Part shown: in pieces, positions 27,001 through 39,000 of the stretch
Numbering within the stretch: the stretch's first letter is position 1
Layout of the letters: the number at the start of each line of letters is the position of its first letter
Assembly: GCA_037783545.1 (NCBI GenBank)
Contig: JBBELK010000622.1
Span: forward strand, 186,001-250,000
Source: Henricia sp. BOLD:AAB3569
Taxonomy: Eukaryota; Echinodermata; Asteroidea; Spinulosida; Echinasteridae
Length of the DNA stretch: 64,000 nt
Direction of reading: 5' to 3'
Notes under the pieces: generated by a model
Seen by the model: the letters and a program-made list of their open reading frames with translations, nothing else
What the model was told of the DNA's origin: nothing
The model's database searches: none
Position numbers and translations under genes: made by a program

Positions 27001-30000
27001 ATACCCAAAACATAGCCAACCTTTGTTCGCCAGTCCACATACATGTAGGTATGTAATGGAAGTACACACAAATGCATGTACACACAAGGTACATGTATGT
27101 AATGTACGTACACCATCTTGAAGAAACGTGCACCCAGGAACAATACCATGTTTAGATATAATTGACCTTTTTATATCACGGTGCGTCCATCTTTATCTTG
27201 TTCCCCATAGTATGTGTCAAGCACAATCAGTGCGTCTGCGCGACCACGCGATAGCGCGTGTAACCTTCTGTTGTCATTATGATAATTATTGTCAACGCTG
27301 CACGTTTTCTTGATCGCGCAATGCGTGTGCCATTGCGATGCTCACAAAATTGTTTAGAGGGCCAAACTATTTGTGACCATCTCCGGAAAACAGTGGCATA
27401 AGTCGCGCAGGCTAGGTGGAGTTTTTGCGACCATAAGAAGAAATCTGTGGCAGATACACGCTCATTAAAATACAAAAACACAAAGGAAATTCCATGCGAA
27501 ATACGGACATTTCAGGCGATATCTGGGCACCGCCAGGAATTTCCATTGTGTTTTCGTGTTTTAATTAGCGTTGGGAGTTACCGTTTATTTTTCTAAACGT
27601 TTAAACGTCAATTTAACGTTCGATTAAACGTTTAAACGAATAGTAAACATAACAAAAAGTAAAACTTATTACCACGCTTGCAATATAAAGTTTTTTGACC
27701 TGATATCATGTGCGTTCGCGAGGCACCACTGACACTTTATTGAATTGGAGCATACATGATGATGCAGGCCACGAAAGTTCAGCTAAGCTTTGCTGTAATT
27801 GGATACTTTCGAGAAGTCACTCAAACTCAGCAACCAGGGAATGGAATCAATTACAGTTCCAACACAACTACGATCGTCTGCTCCACAGTGTTTACCGCCC
27901 TGCTATTTCAATTCAACTTGCAAGATGAAACCGAAAACCATCAGTAAAATCACTTCCGCCCGCGAACGCAACTGTACATCTTCGGTTTGAAACCACAAAG
28001 GTTACCGACCGTTGGGCTCATCACAGCGGTAGGCCTATGCTGCCCGATTCTTTCAGAACAAAACTGCCTCTTTAGAAATTTCCGGCGGCGCGAAATGGCC
28101 ATTAGATCTTTGAAAAAGGGAGGATCGTTTTTTCACAAGTTGGTTTCGGATATCCATTTAGCATTTTGTTAAACGGATAGTTAAATTTTGGTCGTTTACA
28201 CGGTCGCAGCACTATATTCCGCAGATTTCTTCTGATGGTCGCTGTCAGAATTCTTCTGGGGCATTAAACTTTACCATGAATATTCATTAGCTTTTTATTA
28301 GGACCATGGAATTTCTTTGTATTTTCTGGGCAACTGCATTCCACAATGGTTCATTGTTGTATGGGTGTGTGCTACTAGGAATGTGAGTTGGGCCAGTAGC
28401 CTTTTGTATTTATTTGTAAGGAAAGAATGTGGGTTATTGGGAGTACGAGTAGATGGGTGTATGGTGTGGTGAAGTGTGACAGACCACATTTACCTTGCAG
28501 AGGGAGCAGACAGGTTTTACCTGTACTGCTAGATATGATTATTGAGTGAGTGAGTTGCTGAGCCGTATTAACTTTGAAGTGCCGTTTTTCTACATGTACA
28601 TGTACTAAAATGTTTTGATGGAGGCAGATTTTGCAGGCTGCTTTTAAGCAACTGGGCGGACTTGACGGCGGCGGCTGGATTAGCAACCTAAATCTGAGTT
28701 TTGGCAAAGAAACCATGGTCCTTCTATAATTTGGTACTGGTGCGTACTCGACGCCACACCCACATCTGTCCCAGAGGTTACCCATTGCTGGACAATGGAG
28801 AGCGCTCTACTAGTCGAGTTGTCGGTCTTCATGTGCATTGCATTACTACTACTATGCTGACATGACTGACGTGAGATGTGGCTAGATAATCCCTGTATTT
28901 TGAAAGCTGTATTTAATTAAATGAAGGGATAGTTGAGTTTTAAGATTTGTAATAAACTAAACATTCTGAATGGGCATATTACAATAACTAAATAAGTGAC
29001 AATCCCTTACCGTGTTTTTGCATTTTGAACTCTGTATTTAAAGGCAACATAAATTGAGGTCTGTAATTTTTAAAGGAACAACCACGAGTTTCAAGGTCTG
29101 TATTTAGAGTAATTACTAGTACTGCATTGAGGCGTTTGTATTTAAAGTGACAATCCAAATATTTTGAAGTTCGTGCGAGTTGATCGTGGGTTGTTCACTA
29201 ATTTTAAAGTTCATACAAATAAGTGATCCACGTGATGTAACTTTGAAGTTGATAACGGCAATATTCCTTGTATTTATAAAACATGTTTCCAAGTTGGATG
29301 CTGGTGTCTAATGGTGCTTTAAATGTGCAATTGATGTGAAGTTTATTAAAGATTGACTTTCTTGGGTGATTGGATTTGATATATAATAATCAGTAATAAT
29401 TAAGATTAATTGCAGAGTTAAATATAGTCTGGTGTGAGTTGTGAATTTTGAGAATAATTTCAAGTGAATATGTAGTAGTTTGTTTGACGCCAAGTCGGGT
29501 CATTTCACTTGTGGTTTTTGTGTAAGTGGATTTTGGACAGTTACTATATGCAGTAGCAGCTGCACTATGAATTAAAGAGTTTATTTTTGTATATAATTAA
29601 AGTTTGTATATTTTGCGACTCCTTCCATTGTATTTTTACTATCTTTCCAGTCGCAGGGAAATCTAGCGGGTTTAACTGTGACAGTCGCAAAAACTCGACC
29701 TAGCCTGCGCGACTTTTATGTACGCTACCTTTTTCCAACGCAGGTTACATTTTTCCTGCATGCCTCAATTTTGTTACGTTCGTTCTAACAGTAGAAAAGG
29801 GAAGATGGCCGCACCATGATAAAGGTCTATACCAAGTGTACACATATGTACATACCTGTTTTTCAGTTCATCGATTCTTTGCTGAAGGTCACTCTTGTCC
29901 GTCGTCAGACTTCTCAGTTGAGTTTGCTGTGCTCGTATCTTTTTCTGAGGACAAACAAAATTAACAAATAACACTTTAGAAATTAAAATTCTGCTGTGGT

Positions 30001-33000
30001 TGAAGGGACACACCAGTTTACTGTTTACATAATGTAGCGATCTAGCATCCATGACAGTAATTTTTCGATGGTGGTTGCGAAAAAAAATTATCAAAATGTC
30101 ACGTAATTAACTAGAAATGTTTAAAATTAACAAAAGAGACCAAATGTTGGGTTATACGCTTTACCAGCCGTACGGCGATGTATTATGTATCATGTGGTTT
30201 GTAAATAAAAATGGCGTTCGATATGGGTCGACACGTGTTTAACCTCGATTACTTGTTTTCCCCGACTCATCACACCTTGCATGATCTCTCAGGTCAGCGC
30301 TGGCTCGACGAAGCAACTCGAACGCAACTTTTTGGTGTCTTTAGCGCCCTCAATAGGCCTATGCTGTTTTTTCTTCGGATATTATTTATCGCCGCGAACA
30401 CGAAGCGACGACACAAAGTTTTTCATAGTGTCTCGGGAAAGCACTGAGTATACAGTGTTAATAATTACGTCGGGTAAGGGCAAAAACAACCTTACTTAAC
30501 ATTCAATTTCCCCGACGCAAGTCTAAATTCAACTTCGAACACCCAGAAACCCTTCTTATGAAATCTGTTGGCAGATTTGTGTACAAATTGGAAAATACAG
30601 TATGTACATAGTGTTCGTAGGACATTATTTCCAACAAGAAGAGAAACCAACCGCGAATGACAGAAGCAACTCACAAGACCACGTGACTTTTCGGAACCAG
30701 AATCTGGTTCCGAAAAGTCACATGACCTTGAATCTTTGAAAAATGATAAAAAACGGCCAAATTTGACCGCATCTTTTCAGAATATATCTAACTTACTCTG
30801 GAAAGCGATTCAGAATAATGTATAGGTCTATTTCGAGCCCAAAATAGCCCAACAAAGCCGGTGTGTCCCTTTAAATGTGTTTGCCAAAGGTGAAATCGAG
30901 TGTTCCAGATTCCTGTAAGGATTTATGCATCGGGCAATAGACCTTATGCGAAGCAGCCATGATAGAGGGCTGTCACATTGTCACAGTGCTTCATGCACGA
31001 GAAGGCACATTGTGGATCCATTGTCACATCATTTAAATCTGTCCTCTATCATGGCCGCTACGCATAAGGTCTATACATGGATAGCATGTTTTGTTAAATA
31101 TAATGGAAAATAGAATTAAGTAACAACAAAGACATGCTAAAGCACTTTTCGACTTGCACTCATCAGAGCAAAACGCAAGAATGGCGTGGTGACGCTAACA
31201 AACAATAATATAAGGCTAAAGGTGGGAATGACGTGTTCAGAATGCTGAGCGTTAATTGGTCAGCTCGACAACAGCAGGGAGCACGCTACTGTGCATGCGC
31301 AGTTAGATTATATGGAGCGTGTGCACAAATTCTTTCCGACGACACAATACGGGTTTTGTGAAGTGAATTCATGTACATATGCATTAGCCTCGAGCATGTG
31401 CAAATGCATGATGCTGTGTGCTCTGGCCAGTACAGTGAGCTGCTGTTCCATGAATTGTTTCGAGTCTAGGATGGCGATTAGGCACCATACCAGATGTTGT
31501 GTTGGGGCGTGTTTGTTTCGGACGGATCCAGTTTCAGATCTGCGCAGATCAAATTCACGTAACTTGAATTCCTAGTTGAGAGCAGTTTCGTTTGTTTCTG
31601 CGCAGTAAAACAATTCAGGATCTGGATTCGGATCTGTCATGAAACAAACACGCCCTTCGTTACAACACGGAGAGAAGAATTGGGTCGATAGGGAAAACCT
31701 GAGGGAGTATACCAACTGTGCCTTATAGCTCAGCTGGTAAAGCGTCTGCCTAGTGAGTCAGAGGTCTCGGGTTCGAATCCCTTACGATATTTCTCTCATA
31801 CCCCAAGTTTGGTTGTTTCATTCCAATGGTGATCAGGCACCATACCAGATGTGTTCTCCACAAGAGTACAAATTTGAGAGTTGTTGTTTTTCGTTCATGT
31901 ACGTGCATTGATTGATAATGGTCCCTAATGTGACTGCCCCATCATGGCCACCTATGCAAAGGCTCTATCAACCACCCGCACCTCAATGTCACGTTCCTTC
32001 TTCTTTCCTTTATCCATTTCCTCCTTGGCCATGGCATGTTTGGGCTGTAATTCCTTGATCTTTTCACCCAGGGCAGTCAGCTGATCCTGCAAGCCTCTGA
32101 AGTGGGTCTCACTGCTAGCTACTTTGGCCTGAAAAGTGTCGTTAAAGAAAATGTTGGTCTACTGTCAAAATAATTTGTCAGATTGATTTTGAGAATTGAT
32201 TGCTTTCCGGTGACGTCACGCCTTCCATCCACCATTTTGGTTGTCATTTTTCATGACCCACGTGGCCCGAGTGATAACCGGCAAAAAGAGCAAGAAAAGT
32301 GCATTGGTTGCACTTACCTCTGTTGCTTAACCTTGCTTTATGTTGTTGCGCCATGGCCGTTGTATCGATAAAGATAAAAATGTCTTTCTTCAGGCTAAAA
32401 ATCCTGATCAAGTAAAAGTACTTTCGTTTTCACAAGCTGCAATGCATGCTCAATAATTTGAACGTATCGCAATGCGCGCATGCGGCATCTACGAATGAAA
32501 GTACGCTGGCGAGTATATTTTACGAGTGTGCGTCTAGTGGCGCGCATGTGTACGCGCGTGACCGTTGACCACCAAACATTCCCGGATGTTCTACATCACG
32601 GAAAGCAATCAATAGCGATGTTTTCACACATCAGAAAATGCTCTTCATAAGGGGTCGTCCAAAGTTGTCAAAATTTTCACGGTTCTACAGAGCGTAGTAT
32701 TTTTCAAGACCCCCTCCCTCCCTCCCTCCGTCCCCCTGAAATACTACTGAACATGTTTTCTATCAGTACCATGAAATGTCAACATTTTACAGTGCATGTA
32801 AAGTCCTACGCGGCCCTCGAGCCCCCTCCCCCGTTCCTACGCTTTGTAGAACTGTGCAAAATGTTGACATCCGTGGACGGCCCCCAACATTCATCAAACG
32901 AAATAAACCACACACATGCAATGAAAGTAAATGCAGTTTGGGGTAAATTATATAAATATTGTACCGTGGCCGTGTGGTTTGTTTTCTGTGATAAATTTGA

Positions 33001-36000
33001 TTTTGAAAAGATACACACCCTATTTGCAGAATGGACGAGGCTATTGGCCTGCACCATGGCCCTACACCCTCTGGGACCGTAAGAGCGGCTGCCAGGGCAA
33101 GGCATGGAGTAGTGCTGGGCGACTAGTGGATTTTGCTACTCGCGAGTAGTTGTAGCAATTACTCGCGAGTAGTTGGCAATGTATCAATAGGCAAAAATTT
33201 AATATTTAAAAACACTTACGTGTAGGCCTATGTGTTGAAATTGTCAGCATAGGCCTACACAATAAAATTCAGTTGCACACAGGCCATCTTTTAAGAAAGG
33301 GGACTGTCACAGTGTAACAGTATAGAGTAATAGCGAGTATGTAACGGTACTCGCGGCGCAGCGATTAATCAAGTAGTTTAAAAATGCTAATCGCGAGTCC
33401 GAGTACCGTTTACTACTCGCGATTAATCGATTAATCGAGCTATTCGCCTAGCGCTACATGTGTAGTATGGAGCATGGTGAAATTTGTGGCACAAATGTCT
33501 TTAATGTTTAATACTAACCATGATTTGTCAATAATTCTTGAAACTGGTGAGAGTATAGGTGTGACTTGGCATTTACTATTAAAAACACACGTCAGCAAAC
33601 AAGCAAACTTTTTTATTCAAGACATGCATTTTTTCCGTGTCCTTTTTTGTAACATTTATACTATTAAACTGAAATTAAAATCTTTATTAGAATTCACAAA
33701 ATGGGGCTAGATGATTTTAGTTATTACTGTCCGTGGTACCAAAATTGAGAACTGACAGGCGTGCGAGTAGATATCGTAGAACCCCAGTAAATTGCTAAAT
33801 ATGTAACGTTACTAACCGTGGAATGCCCTTTTCTTACCTGTGAGGTATCTATCTTATCATCAAACTTTGGCGTACGGCTTTCCTCCTTACGTAATTCTCT
33901 CTGAATTGTCTCGAATACCTGCAGTAGCCAAGTACAGTAAAATGTCGTTAAGTCGAAACTCAAGAGAATGGATACAAATTTTGAGGTATCCAGTGTTCGT
34001 GATAAGCGGAGGTCCCGATTTGCTCCGCTCAATGCACGTAAAGTGTCCACCGTAACTCACTAAGCCCATGTGTATGGTGTAGACTCGGTATTTAGCCCAT
34101 TTTGTAAGCCTTTTTTCCCAGCTACAAATCATCGTTTTGGCAAGATTTTTGTTGTTACTCGAAAGTCTATTTCATGTACAAGATCAAAATATAAAAATGT
34201 CAATTTTGTAAAGAACGTACCAAGTGTTTTGCGTCTTCATTTTGTGTTTGTTTTTTTCACGCTCAACCAAAAAAGCGAAATCATGCAAAAAAAAACAAAA
34301 ACCAGAGTAGGGAAATTAAAAGCAAGGAAATCTGGGAAAAGGCGGAAGTTTTACATACGTGATGTTTACGTTCCCCTACTTGACTAAAATTCTGTCGCCT
34401 ACATGTAGCTATTACTGGAAGGCATTTGCCAAATACACAGCACATTCTACCTACATTGTAGCACTGCAAGACTGCATCCAACAAATATATAGTCTGGTCC
34501 AGTGGATACCAAGTGTGCATGTCAAAGAAAGTACGGGGCCGTCCATAAAGTACGTACATGTATGCATGAAATGCCGACTTTTTAGACCATCCCTCCTCCC
34601 TTGTACGCATGGCGTGCGCAGTGGCTCCAACCTCCAACCCCCCCTCCCTGTATGCATATGCATTCCATATATACCTCAGCATTGGTAAGCATTAATTGGT
34701 AAATGGTTCAGTACTACATGTATAGTGCTATCAATATACTACTAGTACGATTCGCATGTCGCCTCCATCCAAAGTCAGAAATAAATGAGATTCCCGTTAG
34801 TTTTACATTTTTCTTTTCTTTTTTTTTTTACATAAAATGACATTAAGCATCAGAAACTGCGGATTTAATGGAAAAACCTAAATTGAGGAGTGAAACAAAA
34901 TGCGAGATGAGTGAGAAAAATGTGTGGCCTGTCTGATTAATAGAGGGCGCTGTTCACCGGCTGCCTGTAAAACATTTTACGTGCTGTGTTTGTTGTTTTA
35001 AATCTGTAAAAATCTCAACTTTACGGGAACATCATCGATGTTACTGCTATTGGACGTTTGTACCTGTTGTTAGTTATTCCTTTCGACCTGTTTTGCTGAA
35101 TATAGACTGTGATGTAAGTGTGTTTTAGACGAGTATTACGAGAGTGGTCTGCTGAGATTTCCCACGCTACGTACATGTGTTGTACTGTGTACCACGCAAC
35201 GCAGTTCGTGTGCTTCATTAACTGAGATAGAGCTACCATCCTTGTGTGATTTGTGTGGATTGTTTGAAACTCTTGCCAGTACTGGAACGTTATAATGACC
35301 GCCATAATACTTGCCAGGACTACATTCTACACTACATTGTTCATCACATTTTTTATACAATGCCAGCTTCCATTTTCACTTGCCAGCCACGTCAATGGTG
35401 CATATTTGATGTCGGTTCCCTGTTTGGAACATTACTGTGATCATCTAGAACATGAGCATGTCCCAGAGATTATACTTGCTGGGGCAAGATTGAATAATCT
35501 TCCGTCTGTCGTCAAACTAAAACTGTGTACAGTTGGTTTTTGTCCCTCAAAACATGGCTACTTATGCATGGTCATCCCTGGTCATGACCCACCTACAGAT
35601 GTCACCATTTTCATGGATGTATTAAAAAAAACCGGACCTTATATGCCTGCAGATGTGGACCAGCGAATTACAGACATTCTAAGAGATCAGCATGGTGTAC
35701 AACGAGTTACTTATTCTTCTAATGAATTGAAAGAGCTAAGACAAGGGATTAAGTTTTGTTTAACAAAACCTATATACGACAGTCTGAAAGCAATGGATTT
35801 ATTGAAGAAAAGGCGAGGCCGTAAAGCAGGTCATCGGCATTTGTCCACTCAAATTGCTGACATCACGAGTCGTGGGGGAATGCTGAATAGTAAGACTAAT
35901 AAAAAACTCCTTTTTAATCAGGCTAGTGTTGATCAGTTTCAGTGTTTTAGTCGAAGAGGACTCCATTTAATCCATCTTAATGTAAGATCACTCATTTCAA

Positions 36001-39000
36001 AACTCTCGGAATTTAAGCTCGTCGTCCAAAAGTCCAAAGCGGCTATAATTGGAGTGTCCGAATCATGGCTTAACGAGTCGGTCCAGGATGCTGAAATTAT
36101 GATCGATGGATACTCGGTCTTGCGTCACGACAGGTCTCGACATGGTGGAGGAGTCTGCGTGTATATTAAAAACAACTTTGCATTCAACCAAAGACAGGAT
36201 TTAACGAGAGACAATATGGAATCAATTTGGTTTGATCTTCTGCTGCCCAAGACGAAACCTATAACAATTGGTGTGTGTTATCGACCTCCTAAGGACAATC
36301 ATTTTCTTGAACTGTTGGAAAGCACTCTGTTAAACATCGGCTTTGAGCGAGAAACAATCATCTTGGGCGACTTTAACATTAATTATCTTCAGCAAGATTG
36401 TAGTTTGTTCAAAGACTATAGAGACATTTTGGATTCATTGGATCTTAAGCAACTGATTAAGGATCCTACTCGTGTCACAGATACGTGTTCCACATTACTC
36501 GATCATATTGTTTGCAATCGCGAAGGCAGGATTTGTCAAGCAGGAACTATGAACTTGGGACTGAGTGATCACTGTCTTATTTATTGTACACGCAAAGTTA
36601 TTAAAACTCTGAATGTTGATGGTCATAACACGATTAACATTAGATCTTTAAGGCATTATAGTGTAGAGGATTTTTTATTGAAATTGTCCTCTGCTGATTG
36701 GTCTCATGTGTATTGCAGTAGTGTTGACAATGCTTGGGACAATTTCAAAGGTACACTTTTGAATGTTCTCGACACTGTGGCTCCAATTAAGGAGATTAGA
36801 TTAAAGACCAGAACAGAACCATGGTTTCATCATGAAATTCTTGAAAACATTAGGGCCAGAGACCAACTCCTGCATAAGTACATGAAAGACAGAAGTAATA
36901 TTGCTCTCTAAAAAGCATATTGTCAAATTAGGAATAAAATTCAAAGAGATGTTCGATCCGCAAAAGCAAATTATCTCGGTCGCAAGATCGATGAACACAG
37001 AAATAATTCTAAAAGACTTTGGCAACAGTTTAAATCACTTGGTTACAGCAGTAAGTCGAAAGGTCAAGCAAAAGTGGTTTTAGAAGTTGACGGTGAACTT
37101 TGTTTTGATTCGTACAGAGTGGCGAACTATTTTAATAAGTTCTATACAACAGTTGCATCTGATCTGGTGGTTAAGCTGCCTTGTGCCAAAAATACTTACA
37201 ACACTGAATCTGGAATTTTTAAGGAATATTATGAAAGTGAAGGTGTTATTCGTGATTCCTTTAAGCTTTCTGCTGTAACCACTGACTTTGTGTATAAGGA
37301 ATTGCTCAAATTAAACGTGAATAAAAGTACAGGTTCAGATAATATACCGGTCAAATTTCTTAAAGATGGTGCTTACATCTTAAGAGGTCCAGTTTCGTTT
37401 ATCATTAATTTGTCAATTTCCAGTAATACTGTTCCTACTGAACTGAAGTTTGCTAGAGTTAGACCATTATTTAAGAAAAATAGTAGGACTGATGCTAGCA
37501 ATTACAGACCGGTCAGCATATTAAGTACAATTTCCAAGCTTTTGGAAAGAGCTGTGTATAACCAACTGGACAAATATTTTACTGATAATAATCTCATTTA
37601 TAATTTGCAATCGGGATTTAGAAGTTCTTATTCAACTGATTCTTGTCTGATTTATCTCACTGATTATATTCGATCTCAGATAGCCAAAGGTAATTATACA
37701 GGTATGGTGTTGCTGGATTTACAGAAGGCTTTTGACACTGTAGATCATGTGATTTTGTGTCAAAAATTACAAGCCATGGGTATTCATTCTGAATCTATTT
37801 GCTGGATTCAATCATACCTCTCTAACAGACAACAAGTAGTTAGTGTTAATCAAGTTGAATCAGAACCAATGACAATTACATGTGGTGTCCCACAGGGCAG
37901 TGTATTAGGGCCACTGCTTTTTCTTTGTTATGTAAATGATATGAAAATGAGTGTTCAGTGTGATTTGCTACTGTATGCTGATGACAGTGCCCTATTCGTT
38001 TCTGGTAAAGACCCGGAAATAATAGCCGACAGTTTGAGTAGGGAGCTGGAATCATGCAGACAGTGGCTAATTGATAACAAGTTGTCTTTGCACCTTGGTA
38101 AAACTGAGTCAATCCTTTTTGGATCTAAAAGGAAAATAAGTAGTATTGATAGATTTGAAGTGTGTTGCAATGGAAAGATTATTACTCCTTCAAATTCCGT
38201 TAAATATTTGGGCATAACACTCGACCAGAGTCTAACTGGTGAGAACATTGCAAACTCTGTGATTAAAAAGGCCGGTGCTAGATTGCAATTTCTTTATAGA
38301 CATGTCAACTGCTTAAATGAGAGATCCCGTAAAACACTTTGTACTGCTCTCATACAATGCCATTTTGATTATTGTTGTACATCCTGGTATTCAGCATTAT
38401 CTGTAAAATTGAAAAAGAGGTTGCAAGTTACACAAAATAAAATTGTTCGGTTTATTTTGAATAAGGATTCAAGATCACATATTGGCCAAACAGAATTGAA
38501 TAAGTTGGGTATGTTAAGTGTGAGTGATCGTGTTACACAACTTAAACTGAACCATGTTTATAAAATTTTTCATGTGATGGCACCAGACTACCTTTGTCAT
38601 AAATTTAGGAAGGTTTCTGATCTGCATAATTATTCTACCAGGGGTAGTTATATAAATTTTGTCGTTCCAAGAATGAAAGGGCAAGAGTGCAATGCATTTT
38701 TTTATACGGGAATTCATGAATGGAATTTACTTCCCAACAGTGTCAAATGTTCCAATAGCTTTTATCAATTTAAGAGGGCAGTAAAAGAACATCTTGCCTC
38801 TTGGTCAAATCTGTAATTTGCCTGTCACACATTTTTACCAGCTATGCCAGTTATTTATATGTATTTGTTATTGTCTATGTGTAAGGACCCCGGTGGAAAT
38901 AAGCCGTTTTATTATCAGCTTTTTGGGTTATCCTTGGCTTGTTTTTATGTAGTAATTGTACTTTTGTTTGTATATTTGTGTTTTTGAGCTATGTTTTTTG

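Noticed and set aside
28375-28785. 136-codon minus-strand frame
   Set aside because: Inside the 2.7-kb DNA element but no family resemblance; not enough to call a transposase.
31718-31790. Functional tRNA gene
   Set aside because: A and B boxes are good, but the acceptor ends do not pair and the anticodon and T stems are defective.
34281-34688. Overlapping 109-133 codon frames upstream of the LINE
   Set aside because: No domain; they lie in single-copy-looking intron DNA on both strands, typical of chance frames.
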